A DNA stretch of 64,000 bases from AEGEAN-183 sp045563675 (GTDB lineage: Bacteria; Pseudomonadota; Gammaproteobacteria; Magnimaribacterales; Magnimaribacteraceae). Under the pieces are notes generated by a model, which was not told where the DNA came from, did not search any database, and saw only the letters and a program-made list of their open reading frames with translations. A program made the translations under genes and the position numbers. Below, one piece after another: positions 1 through 8,686 of this stretch; position 1 is the stretch's first letter, and each line of letters begins with the position of its first letter. The DNA lies in contig JBJLIX010000001.1 in assembly GCA_045563675.1 (NCBI GenBank), positions 1 through 64,000 on the forward strand, given 5' to 3'.

Positions 1-1458
1 GGTTTGTGCTGAAGAATTTGAACTATTCGAAGATGCTGAAGAGCTACCTCCAATAGAACTGTTAGTAAAAGACAAATTTGGAACATTGGTTTGGTCTTCA
101 CTATTAGACCCCCAACAGGTAACTCCATTATCATCAAGAGCGCAGGTGTAATCTTCAGAAGCACTAACTTTAATTGGATTTGATAGAAGAGGAACGTCAA
201 TTTCTCCACTTCCATTAGATCCCCAGCACTTAACTCCACTATCATCTAAAGCACAAGTTTGATACTTACCTGTACTGACTTGTGTTGGATTTGACAAGGA
301 AGGCACATTTCCTTGACCATTTGCATTATGTCCCCAACAAACCACTCCGGTATCATCAATGGCACAAGAATGCCATGATCCAGCACTAACTTGTGTAGGA
401 TTAGATAAGTTAGGAGGAGAAATTTTTCCATTTCCATCATGACCCCAACAAACCACTCCGGTATCGTCTACAGCACAGACATGCCATCTGCCTGCATCCA
501 CTTGGGTTGGATTTGATAAGACTGGAACTGATATTTGACCGTTTCCATTATATCCCCAACAAATAACTCCTGAGTCATCAAGAGAGCAACTGAATTGGTC
601 ACCAAGGGTAACATTCTTAGGATTAGAAAGACTAGGAACAGTTGTAAGTCCTCCACCGCGTTGATCATCACCCCAGCAATTTACCCCATTGTCATCTAGA
701 GCACACGAGTGATAGCCGCCTGCACTTACTTGGGAGGGGTTAGATAAGTTAGGCACATTGGTCTGTCCATAAATATTATCTCCGCCCCAACAAGCAACTC
801 CATTGTCATCTATAGCACATGCATGTTTTAAGCCAGCACTTATATCGTAAGAGGAACTTGTAGATCCACTATCCTCATTCACATCCGTGATGTTGATAGT
901 CAAAGCTTTTGAAGTGGTTACTATCCCATCACTGACATTTACTGTGATGGAATAGGAATTTTTGGTTTCATAATCCGGAGCTGTATTAAAGGTTAAGACT
1001 CCAGATGAGGAAATACTCAAGGAAGCACTGTCGGTTCCGGAGAGGGAATAACTTAGAGGGTCTCCCTCAGCATCCGTAGCAGTGACCGATAGCACTGATG
1101 TCTGATTCTCTGCAACCGAAATAGAACTAGAAAATCCTGATATTACAGGGGGGTTATTAGTTTGTTGAAAAACTTCAGCTTCTCCCCAAACCCATACGTA
1201 TTCCCAAGAAGCACCACAGTTTAGGGTAAACATATTCCATCCTTCTGCGGGTAGAGTAACTTCTTCGGTACCCGATCCAGGTTTAGAGCCAGACCAAGAT
1301 CCAGAGGCAGTACAGCTTGATGCAGAAGATGACCAGGTGAAAGTAACTTGATCTCCTATAGTCGCGGATGATATATCAGAAGAAAAAGCTGAATAAATTG
1401 AACTACTAAATAAAAGAATCAAGAAAAAAAAAGGACCTAAAACCAAACGGGAACGCAT
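1..1458 (-). CDS. Secreted RCC1-repeat protein with cadherin-like domain (3' end outside window)
   Basis: The reading frame is open from an ATG at 1458 to the window edge: 486 codons and no stop, so the C-terminus is missing. Residues 1-24 form a signal peptide. Residues about 28-92 are a small domain with two cysteines (C49, C81) that recurs in the 91-residue protein at 55669-55944. Residues about 103-195 look like a cadherin-type Ig fold (VAENQ, TDAEGDPL, a closing ITDVNED). From about residue 210 there are seven RCC1-type units, each with the core C-x3-DD-x-GV-x-CWG. This architecture points to an exported, probably surface-exposed or adhesive protein whose propeller blades each carry a cysteine pair. 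The ligand is unknown. The gene is followed on the same strand by nothing visible. Translation was done by hand and the frame is unambiguous; the function is inferred. Confidence 0.85.
   Translation of the reverse strand, partial: MRSRLVLGPFFFLILLFSSSIYSAFSSDISSATIGDQVTFTWSSSASSCTASGSWSGSKPGSGTEEVTLPAEGWNMFTLNCGASWEYVWVWGEAEVFQQTNNPPVISGFSSSISVAENQTSVLSVTATDAEGDPLSYSLSGTDSASLSISSSGVLTFNTAPDYETKNSYSITVNVSDGIVTTSKALTINITDVNEDSGSTSSSYDISAGLKHACAIDDNGVACWGGDNIYGQTNVPNLSNPSQVSAGGYHSCALDDNGVNCWGDDQRGGGLTTVPSLSNPKNVTLGDQFSCSLDDSGVICWGYNGNGQISVPVLSNPTQVDAGRWHVCAVDDTGVVCWGHDGNGKISPPNLSNPTQVSAGSWHSCAIDDTGVVCWGHNANGQGNVPSLSNPTQVSTGKYQTCALDDSGVKCWGSNGSGEIDVPLLSNPIKVSASEDYTCALDDNGVTCWGSNSEDQTNVPNLSFTNSSIGGSSSASSNSSNSSAQT
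61..825 (-). repeat. Seven in-frame tandem repeats (RCC1 units), about 111 bp period
   Basis: The DNA stretch that encodes the CWG core (read on the plus strand as a CCCC-A-R-CA block) starts at 110, 221, 332, 443, 554, 671 and 785. The first four intervals are exactly 111 bp, then 117 and 114 bp. All are multiples of three, so the array is a coding repeat of about 37 to 39 residues per unit. The two units around 332 and 443 are the most similar, which suggests recent duplication or gene conversion within the array. Confidence 0.85.
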
Positions 1459-1502
1459 AGTTCCTAGTATAAAGTAACTTAAATATATTAATATAAAAAA
1501 AA

Positions 1503-1580
1503 TGGCGGACCGGACGAGACTCGAACTCGCGACCTCCGCCGTGACAGGGCGGCGTTCTAACCAAACTGAACTACCGGTCC
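1503..1580 (-). tRNA. tRNA-Asp (GTC anticodon)
   Basis: The reverse complement gives a full cloverleaf: acceptor arm GGACCGG paired with CCGGTCC, an anticodon stem GCCGC/GCGGC enclosing the loop CTGTCAC with anticodon GTC, and a T-arm containing GTTCGAGTC. The 3' CCA is encoded (TGG at 1503-1505 on the plus strand). The D-loop is one base longer than in E. coli tRNA-Asp. It lies alone between the surface-protein gene and the peptidase E-like gene. Confidence 0.95.
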
Positions 1581-1636
1581 AAAGATGCGCATTCTAACAG
1601 TAGTTTACAATCTAACTATAGTTTCTTTAATAAAGA

Positions 1637-2338
1637 TTATTCTTGATTTATATCTATAGAATCAAACTGGGTTTCTATAACTTCTCCATTTTTTTTAGTT
1701 ACTTCATAAGATTTTTTGTCTTTACCAAAGTTTACTGAAGAAAAAATATCCCCTTCTTTTAGGTGTAAAGCGCATTCACCTTCTATAGAAATACATGAAC
1801 TTAAAAGCTGTTTAGACAGAAACTCTTTCACTGCCGGCCTCCTATCTGCCTCTTCATCATAATGCGGACAACAATTGCCTCTGACGAATCCTAAACATTC
1901 CATTATATGTAACTCATCTGACCATGAATCCGTTATCCCTTTTTCAAACCAACAAATAGCACCTGCACTAACTCCACTCATAACTACACCTTGCTCATAA
2001 GCAGATTTTAGTAAAACATCTAATCCCCAATCCTTCCAAACAGCTAACATGCTTTTGGTATTACCTCCTCCAACAAAAATAACATCTTGCTCTTTAATAA
2101 GATTTTCCAGGTTAGGAGTTCTTTTAAAGAAATCTAAGTGAGTAGGTTCGCAATTTAATTCTGAGAAGGTTGAGTAGAAGTTCTCTTTGTACCCTTCATT
2201 GTCCCCTGTTGCTGTAGGAATGAAGCAAATATTTGGTTTTTTAGCTTCTGATTGTTTAAGAATATAATCTTCAATAATACCTTTCCCAGGATTTCTTCCA
2301 AAACCCCCTCCTCCAATAGCAATGATTTGTTTTGTCAT
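1637..2338 (-). CDS. Peptidase E-like serine hydrolase (family S51)
   Basis: The 233-residue product has the features of the peptidase E / cyanophycinase-like family S51: an N-terminal GGGGFG turn, a GGGNT motif at about 90-94, and the nucleophile elbow GVSAG with Ser124. Asp137 and His159 are reasonable further catalytic residues. Family members cleave N-terminal Asp dipeptides or act on related acidic peptides in the cytoplasm. The length fits the family (about 230 residues) and no signal peptide is present, so a cytoplasmic peptide-recycling role is likely. It is transcribed divergently from the M20 gene at 2380 with only 41 bp between the starts. The exact substrate cannot be read from the sequence. 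Confidence 0.85.
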   Translation of the reverse strand: MTKQIIAIGGGGFGRNPGKGIIEDYILKQSEAKKPNICFIPTATGDNEGYKENFYSTFSELNCEPTHLDFFKRTPNLENLIKEQDVIFVGGGNTKSMLAVWKDWGLDVLLKSAYEQGVVMSGVSAGAICWFEKGITDSWSDELHIMECLGFVRGNCCPHYDEEADRRPAVKEFLSKQLLSSCISIEGECALHLKEGDIFSSVNFGKDKKSYEVTKKNGEVIETQFDSIDINQE

Positions 2339-2379
2339 GATTTTTAAATAAGTATAATCAAATTAGATTACCAGGGGGA

Positions 2380-3810
2380 ATGAAAGTGATTAAATCAAAA
2401 TTTAAATATGCAGTCTTTTCTTTGCTTATTATTTTTTCTCAAATATCTTTAAGTGATGAGTCTTTAGATAAATCTATTAACTCTCATCAAGAGGAGTTTC
2501 AAAATCTAGCATTAAAAATTTGGGATTTAGCAGAAGTAGGATATCAAGAGTATAAAAGCTCAAACCTTCTGCAAGATAGCTTAGAGAGCAAAGGGTTTAG
2601 AATAGAGACTCTACCTTATATGCCAACCGGATTTATTGCTGAATATGGAACAGGTAGTCCTGTAATAGCTATCTTGGGTGAATTTGATGCCCTGCCAGGC
2701 ATCTCTCAAAGCTCTTCTCCTTTTAAAGAAACATACAAGAATAATGAAGCCGGTCATGCTTGTGGTCATCATTTGTTTGGTGCCGGGTCTGCTTGGTCAG
2801 CAGTAGCTGTAAAAGAGTGGCTTTCAAAAAATAACAAAGCAGGAACTATTAGATTTTACGGGACACCGGCTGAGGAAGGCGGATCAGGCAAAGTTTATAT
2901 GGTTAGAGAAGGACTTTTTGATGATGTTGACGTTGTCTTGCACTGGCATCCAGGAAGTGTAAACCATGCAAGTCCAAGGACATCAAATGCAAATAAATCT
3001 GCAAAATTTACTTTTAGAGGCCTATCTGCGCACGCCGCCAGTGCTCCGCATAGAGGTAGGTCTGCATTAGATGGAGTAGAGTCTATGAATTTCATGGTTA
3101 ATATGATGAGAGAACATATACCTCAAGAGTCTAGAATACATTATGTTATAACCAAGGGAGGATTGGCTCCTAATGTGATCCCCGATGAAGCCGAAGTCTG
3201 GTATTACGTAAGACATCCTAAAGAAAAAATAGTTGAAGAGCTTTTTCAAAGAACTGTTAAGGCTGCAAATGGCGCTGCAGCAGGTACTGAAACATCCCTA
3301 AGTTATGAAGTAATACATGGCAATTACTCCCTTATGCCCAATGACACTCTTCAATCTCTGATGAATGAAAAACTCATTAAACGTGGAGGTATATCTTATG
3401 ACAATGAAGAAAAAGAATTTGCTGAAAAAATTTACAAAACTCTTCTTAATCCAACTTCAAGTATAGGAGATCAAGAAAAGATTTTGCCCTACCGAACTTT
3501 TCACGGTTATGGTTCAACAGATGTTGGAGATGTAAGTTGGTTGGTGCCAACAGCAGGTGCAAGGATTGCTTCATGGGTACCAGGAACTCCAGGTCACTCT
3601 TGGCAAGCAGTGGCTTCAGGAGGTACCAGTATAGGGCTAAAAGGAGAAAAACTTGCTGCGCAAGTACTATCAGATACTGCTATAGAAATCTATTTGAATC
3701 CAAAAATTATAGAAGATGCTGAAAAGGAACGTTTAAAGAGAGTTGGTGAAGACTTTAATTACTTTCCTTTACTAGGAGATAGAGATCCTCCTTTAGACTA
3801 TAGAAATTAA
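2380..3810 (+). CDS. Exported M20 family amidohydrolase / peptidase (AbgB-like)
   Basis: This is a 476-residue metallohydrolase with a signal peptide (hydrophobic residues 11-24, SLSDE cleavage region). M20 metal-site motifs are clear: GEFDALPG at 100-107, GHACGHH at 125-131 and PAEEGGSGK from about 163. The middle of the protein is the dimerisation domain. The overall pattern is closest to the aminobenzoyl-glutamate hydrolase B / amidohydrolase branch, which cleaves amide bonds of N-acyl amino acids. Export implies action on substrates in the periplasm. An excellent ribosome site (AGGGGGA directly before the ATG) supports the start. Its stop codon shares the TTAA at 3807-3810 with the convergent queH. 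A second exported M20 enzyme lies at 30396. The substrate is unknown. Confidence 0.85.
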   Translation: MKVIKSKFKYAVFSLLIIFSQISLSDESLDKSINSHQEEFQNLALKIWDLAEVGYQEYKSSNLLQDSLESKGFRIETLPYMPTGFIAEYGTGSPVIAILGEFDALPGISQSSSPFKETYKNNEAGHACGHHLFGAGSAWSAVAVKEWLSKNNKAGTIRFYGTPAEEGGSGKVYMVREGLFDDVDVVLHWHPGSVNHASPRTSNANKSAKFTFRGLSAHAASAPHRGRSALDGVESMNFMVNMMREHIPQESRIHYVITKGGLAPNVIPDEAEVWYYVRHPKEKIVEELFQRTVKAANGAAAGTETSLSYEVIHGNYSLMPNDTLQSLMNEKLIKRGGISYDNEEKEFAEKIYKTLLNPTSSIGDQEKILPYRTFHGYGSTDVGDVSWLVPTAGARIASWVPGTPGHSWQAVASGGTSIGLKGEKLAAQVLSDTAIEIYLNPKIIEDAEKERLKRVGEDFNYFPLLGDRDPPLDYRN

Positions 3811-4469
3811 TTATAGAACTTCTCTCCCCTTTTTATTCGGGGTCGATTGTTTTCTTTTCTCCATTTATTAGTATCCCTTAGACTATAAACACACCCACAG
3901 TATTCTTGTTGGTAAAACTCCTCTCTTTTAGAGATTTCTATCATCCTGGAAGAGCCTCCTTGTTTTCTCCAATTAAAATCCCAAAAGGTTAAGCCTTCAT
4001 ACCTACTGGCTGCCCTTAATCCTGACTTATTTATTTGGTCTAAGTCTTTCCAACGTGAAATTCCTAAAGTAGTAGCAAATAAAGAAAATTTATTTTCTTT
4101 AGCAAACAATGCAGATCTCTCAAACCTCATATCAAAACACTTAGTACATCTTTCACCCCTTTCTGGTTCATTCTCAAGTCCTTTAACGCGCTTAAACCAA
4201 TTATCTTTATCGTAATCAGCATCTATAAAATCAAAGCCTAATTCTTTGCAATATCTCTTATTCTCATTTTTCCTCAATTCATACTCTTCAATTGGATGAA
4301 TATTGGGATTGTAGAAATATACCGTAGTATCAATATCTGAAGCAGCAACTGCCTCCATAATCTCTCCAGCACATGGAGCACAACAACTGTGAAGTAAAAG
4401 ACTTGATTCTCCATTAGGAGTTTCTAATTTAGGCCTTTGGTAGTTTTCTGTTTTTAAACTATTTGACAT
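3807..4469 (-). CDS. queH: Epoxyqueuosine reductase QueH
   Basis: The 220-residue protein matches QueH (former DUF208), the cobalamin-independent epoxyqueuosine reductase that performs the last step of queuosine synthesis in tRNA. Visible hallmarks are the N-terminal SCCAPC motif (C29, C30, C33), CTKCFDMR (C108, C111), TTLGISRWKD, and a C-terminal YCGC pair (C191, C193) in QQEYCGCVYSLRD. These cysteines bind the Fe-S cluster and a second metal and form the redox pair in characterised members. The gene stands alone, convergent with the upstream M20 gene. QueG would be the alternative enzyme for the same step and was not seen in the window. Confidence 0.92.
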   Translation of the reverse strand: MSNSLKTENYQRPKLETPNGESSLLLHSCCAPCAGEIMEAVAASDIDTTVYFYNPNIHPIEEYELRKNENKRYCKELGFDFIDADYDKDNWFKRVKGLENEPERGERCTKCFDMRFERSALFAKENKFSLFATTLGISRWKDLDQINKSGLRAASRYEGLTFWDFNWRKQGGSSRMIEISKREEFYQQEYCGCVYSLRDTNKWRKENNRPRIKRGEKFYN

Positions 4470-4497
4470 GATTGCCTTCTTCCTAGTGTTTTCTTAA

Positions 4498-5406
4498 TTA
4501 ATCACTTGATTTGTCTTGCTCACCAATTTCTTCCATTCTCTTTAAAGCTCTGTTCATTTGTCTCTCACGAGTTTCATGTTTATCTACTGCTTTTAACATG
4601 GCCTCAGCTTTTTTTGATAAGTCTTCTGTAGAGCTCCCAAAGTTTTCAAATTCTTTCTTTAGAGTTCCAAACTCTACTAAAATCTCTTCCGCCCTTTCGT
4701 TCAATGCCAAATTTCTAAAGCCCATATGGATACTTATTAGATAAGCAGCCAGCGAGTTTGGTCCCATTACTAAAACTCTGCTATCTCTAAAAACTGACTG
4801 TCGAAGATCTTCTATAGAATCAATCAGCTGCATCAAGCTTTCACTGGGAATGAACATAACTCCTAAATCGATGGTAATTCCTGCTTGAGTGTATTTCTCT
4901 TTTATATCTTTAGCATCATTTATGACATGACGTTTTATTGAATTTAAAGCCGTATTTACGGAATCTTTATCGGCTCTGCTTGAAGCATCCATATAATTGT
5001 CATATAGGGCAGAAGGAAATTTAGCATCAATGGGCAATAACCCTTCTGGTAATTTAATTGCAAATTCTACTCTTTGACCTGATCCCGGTATAACCTCACA
5101 GTTGGTTTCGAATTTTTCTGAAGGGAAAATATCAGTAATAATTGCTTCGAGAGACCACTCACCAAAACTTCCGGCTAAAGTACCTCCTGAAAGATACCTG
5201 TTTAATTTACTCAAAGGGTCTTGAAAAGATGCGACATCCCTAATAAGGGCTTCTAGTGAAGAGGTCTGTGAAGACAGAGAAGTTTTAATCTCATCATATC
5301 TAGAAGTATCATCTTTTTCTTCTTTTCCCTTTGATGAAAGATAAACATTCCATCCCACAAGGGCTAAAACTAATAACACTAATATCGTTGTTAGATCAAT
5401 CATCAT
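4498..5406 (-). CDS. rmuC: RmuC-family DNA recombination protein (short form)
   Basis: The protein of 302 residues starts with one membrane segment (residues about 4-24), followed by the RmuC core: a short coiled region, GSFGEWSLEAII, a LPIDAKFPSALYDNY block with the predicted nuclease-like acidic/lysine residues, and LGVMFIPSESLMQLI. RmuC limits recombination between inverted repeats. E. coli RmuC is about 475 residues; here the long coiled-coil between the membrane anchor and the core, and part of the C-terminus, are absent. It may start at 5406 or one codon later (two consecutive ATG). It is in a run of minus-strand genes with the membrane protein at 5432-5743. Confidence 0.85.
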   Translation of the reverse strand: MMIDLTTILVLLVLALVGWNVYLSSKGKEEKDDTSRYDEIKTSLSSQTSSLEALIRDVASFQDPLSKLNRYLSGGTLAGSFGEWSLEAIITDIFPSEKFETNCEVIPGSGQRVEFAIKLPEGLLPIDAKFPSALYDNYMDASSRADKDSVNTALNSIKRHVINDAKDIKEKYTQAGITIDLGVMFIPSESLMQLIDSIEDLRQSVFRDSRVLVMGPNSLAAYLISIHMGFRNLALNERAEEILVEFGTLKKEFENFGSSTEDLSKKAEAMLKAVDKHETRERQMNRALKRMEEIGEQDKSSD

Positions 5407-5431
5407 AAAATAAATGTTAAGTTTACCTTTT

Positions 5432-5743
5432 TTAAACTGTTATTGTTGCAGCGAGAGACCCGAAGATTAAGAGGAATCCAAACATAGCCATAAAAATATG
5501 AGAACCAATTGCAAACCACTTCTTTCCTTTCTTTCCATCTTTTTTAATAGAATAAACAATTAGACCTAAAATGCCTCCAGCTATATAAATAAAGGGAATA
5601 ATCATAATCACTGATACAAAATGCCATCCTGATTGATAACTATCAGGCCCATAATTAATTTGAATCTGGTTGTATATTTCTGAGTATATAAGGCCCATTA
5701 CAGGAACAAGTAAAATTAATGCTGTGTTACTAATCTTTTTCAT
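5432..5743 (-). CDS. Small three-helix membrane protein, function unknown
   Basis: This 103-residue protein has hydrophobic segments at about 7-23, 43-67 and 80-100, with a lysine-rich loop (KKDGKKGKK) between the second and third that is probably cytoplasmic. No family is recognised. The start lies only 3 bp downstream of the stop of the exported protein at 5747-6601, and the gene is followed 25 bp later by rmuC, so all three are probably cotranscribed. The coding character is supported by the tight packing and membrane pattern. Confidence 0.7.
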   Translation of the reverse strand: MKKISNTALILLVPVMGLIYSEIYNQIQINYGPDSYQSGWHFVSVIMIIPFIYIAGGILGLIVYSIKKDGKKGKKWFAIGSHIFMAMFGFLLIFGSLAATITV

Positions 5744-5746
5744 ACG

Positions 5747-6601
5747 TTAATCAAGGTCATCGATACTCCAATAAAGCCATCCCATAAGATTTTCAATCTC
5801 ATAAATTTCCCCATCTATTTCTATAGGTTCGTATTTAAAGCTACCTAAAATATTCCTTGTAAAAGTTCTAGCTTGTTTTTTATTCATCTCGCCAGTAAAA
5901 GAAGTTAAGGCAAGATTTTCTGCTGTACCTGTTTTAGATATTCTGTAAGTAAAACGGACCTGCGAAACACCTGAACCCACATTAAGTACATCTTCAGATT
6001 TGATTGATTTACTTATTGCTCTGGTGGGCTTACAAAAAAGTTTCTTGCAAATTAGGGACTCTGCTTCTCTTCCTTCTGACCAATTTTTCATTTTACAACT
6101 AGTCCCTTCACAAGCTAAGCAGTGCTTAAAGGCTTTAGGTCGCATATTAAGAATTGTTTCCATACCATTTTCTGGGAGCTTCTCTTTCCAGTCTGTAGTA
6201 CAAAAAGAATGTGTTGCTTCTGGAAGATCTCTATAAATTGCTGCAAACCCTCCATCGCCAACAACAGCAATTAGGTCTTTGCTTACATTAATAAAGTTGC
6301 AGTCTTCCCAATAAGGATTTTTGAACCCTTTACTGGCTCCCTGAACTTTACAATCTTTAAAGCTAAGATCCGTTTTAATTGATATCTCTCCAGAAGTAAC
6401 ATACTGATTTCCTCTTATCATGGTAAAGAGGTATTCATTCTCTTTTTTTGAGATATCTAAAATATGCTCATTAGAGATAGGAACATAAGCTCCTACCCAC
6501 CTACCTTCCAGGTTTAAATCTTGGGTGATATTTTCATTACCCCCCCTAGCATCAAGGCAAAAAAAGAATAGGAAAGCTAAGGTTAATGGGGTCTTCTTCA
6601 T
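5747..6601 (-). CDS. Exported protein with a TonB-C-like C-terminal domain, unknown function
   Basis: The 284-residue product has a signal peptide (MKKTPLTLAFLFFFCLDARG). The middle part contains six cysteines at about residues 133-190 (CTTDW, CLACEGTSC, CKKLFCK), which suggests disulfides. The C-terminal 80 residues (SQVRFTYRISKTGTAENL ... GSFKYEPI) follow the TonB C-terminal pattern of a beta strand, a helix and a final strand with K-F/Y-x-P. No membrane anchor other than the signal is visible, so it is not a classical TonB. I cannot name a function. It is the first gene of the apparent operon with 5432-5743 and rmuC. Confidence 0.65.
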   Translation of the reverse strand: MKKTPLTLAFLFFFCLDARGGNENITQDLNLEGRWVGAYVPISNEHILDISKKENEYLFTMIRGNQYVTSGEISIKTDLSFKDCKVQGASKGFKNPYWEDCNFINVSKDLIAVVGDGGFAAIYRDLPEATHSFCTTDWKEKLPENGMETILNMRPKAFKHCLACEGTSCKMKNWSEGREAESLICKKLFCKPTRAISKSIKSEDVLNVGSGVSQVRFTYRISKTGTAENLALTSFTGEMNKKQARTFTRNILGSFKYEPIEIDGEIYEIENLMGWLYWSIDDLD

Positions 6602-6657
6602 TTATTTATAATTGAACTTATTAGTTTACCTTTGACTTATTACTCTGTCTTAGTTAC

Positions 6658-6671
6658 CTAAATGCATTTAG
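6658..6671. promoter_or_regulatory. 14-bp perfect palindrome in intergenic region
   Basis: CTAAATGCATTTAG reads identically on both strands and lies about 57 bp upstream of the start of the exported protein at 6601, in the 153-bp gap after the FG-GAP lipoprotein gene. It could be an operator for a dimeric regulator, or chance in an AT-rich gap. The rest of the gap (6602-6754) shows only AT-rich sequence with a small TATTTATAAATA palindrome near 6710. Confidence 0.3.
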
Positions 6672-6754
6672 TTGTACTATTATGACGAAGCTACCTATAG
6701 ACTCAAAAATATTTATAAATAAGATAGGACTTTATATTCCATAGAATAATACTC

Positions 6755-8566
6755 TTAGTCTGTTATAGAAATAATCTCATATAAAAACCTAATATTTTCA
6801 TGAGAAGGTGCATAAACTTGTGCAACAAAATCCAATTTATTTCTTCCATCTAAATTCAGGGGAATTGCTCTATTAATTGGATTTATGGATTCTTCTTCAT
6901 ATAAGAATCCCGTTATCTGATTTCCACTAACCCAAGCAATTTGCGTAATTGAATCTTCTTGGAAGTTCCCTTCTCCATCATTAAGAAAGATTGTAATCCC
7001 TGGACAATCGGATGGAGAAAAAGCTGAAGTTTGATCAAATATATCTAGATCTCCATCACCATCAAAGTCTCTGATAAAAAGAGGACCTTCTCCGTGAGTT
7101 TTACACTCAAAATCTTGACTTGGATCTTGATAATTTATTGACCTATCTTGATTGGGCAATCTTTTTGAGCTTTCATCCTGAAAAACCCCCTCTCCTTCAT
7201 TTATTAGTATCTGAATATATCTACCTACGTAATATGGATTTGCCCTAGTAGTGCCAATAATAATATCTAAATCTTCATCTGAATCGATATCTGCTGCTTT
7301 AGCAAAATTAAACTTAGTTAGACCATTTCCGAAAAATCCTTGGGGTAAAGTCTTAATCTCCCAACTTGATATTTCTTGCGATGGACTACTTAGAGCTATT
7401 TCTGGTTTAGCAGGGTTAAGGTTAAACTCATCATCGCTCCAAAGCATTACAATATCTGCCAAACCATCACCATTAAAATCTTCCATTAAAGACGACATAA
7501 CGTAATGATATTTAGACCAATCTTGCCATTTAGAAGGTAACTGTTCTGATATATCACTGAAGCTTTGACCTAAATTGTTTAGGAAAAGAGACCTGCCAGC
7601 TAAAATATCTGGATAACCATCACCATTTATATCTCCAGAAGAGGCATCATGCGAAAAAGATATCTCACTCTTATAATCTATTATATCTGATGCATCTTTC
7701 ATAAATGCATTGTCTGATAAAAGAAGCACATTAGGTTCATAGAAAGAAGTAATTGTTCCCTCAGGGTTTCTCTTAATCAAGCCCATAGATCCTACAAAGA
7801 TATCGTCAACTCCATCTAAATTGAAGTCCTCAACAACTATCCTGTAAGTCAAATGCCTAGATGGGGGCTCTCTATCAAAAAAGAATTTATGATCTTTTTT
7901 TAATCTACCTGAGCCATCATTTAAATAGATTTCAACTTGGCTCTTAGTTAATTTTCTTTCAAGAGTATGAGGAAAGACTGCCCATGCTACAACTAAATCC
8001 TCATGCCCATCACCGTTGAAATCACCGTAATTTGAATTATGCATATCGGAGGTAAAGACGCCATCCTCTTCTGAGCAATCTTCAACTGTTGGATAACAAA
8101 GGGTCTCTGTAAAAAGCTCGTTGGTACTTATAGCCTCAAAAGAAAAATTAAATACCGCATAGTCTCTTGTTAAAAAATTCTTTATGTTCTCTTTCCCAAG
8201 AGTAGAATAATTTTCTATCTCATGAGGGTATAACTTTACTAAGATATTTTTACTTACTGTAAAACTTGTTCCAGAAGCTTTAATTCCTTTAATTTTATAT
8301 TCAAATAGGGTGTCTTTAAAAACTATAGGTAATAGAACAGACAAAGTAGTGCTATTGGAAGAAATTAGAGTTAAATCGTCTGAAATTAACTGAAGGCTTG
8401 ATATAGAAAATGAGGAAATGGCTTTAATATCTATGATTGAAAGATCATAAGCTTCATTTGGTGCATCTATAGAAAAGGAGAATGCCTCAGAAGGCTCTCT
8501 TAAGCTCTCACTGCCACAAGATACTAGAAAAGCTAATAATACGATTAGTTTTAAGAAGAGTTTCAT
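6755..8566 (-). CDS. FG-GAP/VCBS repeat lipoprotein
   Basis: The 603-residue protein begins with a lipoprotein signal (LLAFLVSC, lipid-modified C17). Residues about 30-115 are an all-beta region. Six calcium-binding FG-GAP/VCBS loops follow, starting near residues 182 (DFNGDGHED), 247 (DFNLDGVDD), 312 (DINGDGYPD), 363 (DFNGDGLAD), 426 (DIDSDEDLD) and 500 (DFDGDGDLD); these form an integrin-alpha-like beta propeller. Three spare cysteines (C157, C164 and about C488) may form a disulfide. Such proteins sit on the outer membrane and bind ligands or polysaccharide, but nothing here identifies the ligand. The fifth loop lacks the glycine at the DG position. No binding partner or enzyme is adjacent. 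Confidence 0.85.
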   Translation of the reverse strand: MKLFLKLIVLLAFLVSCGSESLREPSEAFSFSIDAPNEAYDLSIIDIKAISSFSISSLQLISDDLTLISSNSTTLSVLLPIVFKDTLFEYKIKGIKASGTSFTVSKNILVKLYPHEIENYSTLGKENIKNFLTRDYAVFNFSFEAISTNELFTETLCYPTVEDCSEEDGVFTSDMHNSNYGDFNGDGHEDLVVAWAVFPHTLERKLTKSQVEIYLNDGSGRLKKDHKFFFDREPPSRHLTYRIVVEDFNLDGVDDIFVGSMGLIKRNPEGTITSFYEPNVLLLSDNAFMKDASDIIDYKSEISFSHDASSGDINGDGYPDILAGRSLFLNNLGQSFSDISEQLPSKWQDWSKYHYVMSSLMEDFNGDGLADIVMLWSDDEFNLNPAKPEIALSSPSQEISSWEIKTLPQGFFGNGLTKFNFAKAADIDSDEDLDIIIGTTRANPYYVGRYIQILINEGEGVFQDESSKRLPNQDRSINYQDPSQDFECKTHGEGPLFIRDFDGDGDLDIFDQTSAFSPSDCPGITIFLNDGEGNFQEDSITQIAWVSGNQITGFLYEEESINPINRAIPLNLDGRNKLDFVAQVYAPSHENIRFLYEIISITD

Positions 8567-8686
8567 TTATATTTCTTATAAATCTTTGACTGGAAACCAC
8601 TGGATCTCGTATCGTAATCCAAAAAAAGAGATACTTAGCCAACAAACGCTCTACGAGGAAAGTCCTTCATAATCTCCCCTTTTTAA

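Noticed and set aside
246..671. Two minus-strand open frames inside the RCC1-repeat gene
   Set aside because: They are out of frame with the real gene and stay open only because the repeat period is a multiple of three; their translations have no signal or domain.
61..825. Regular ~111-bp repeats as a possible CRISPR or satellite array
   Set aside because: The repeats are in-frame, degenerate at third positions and encode RCC1 blades; there are no unique spacers or cas genes.
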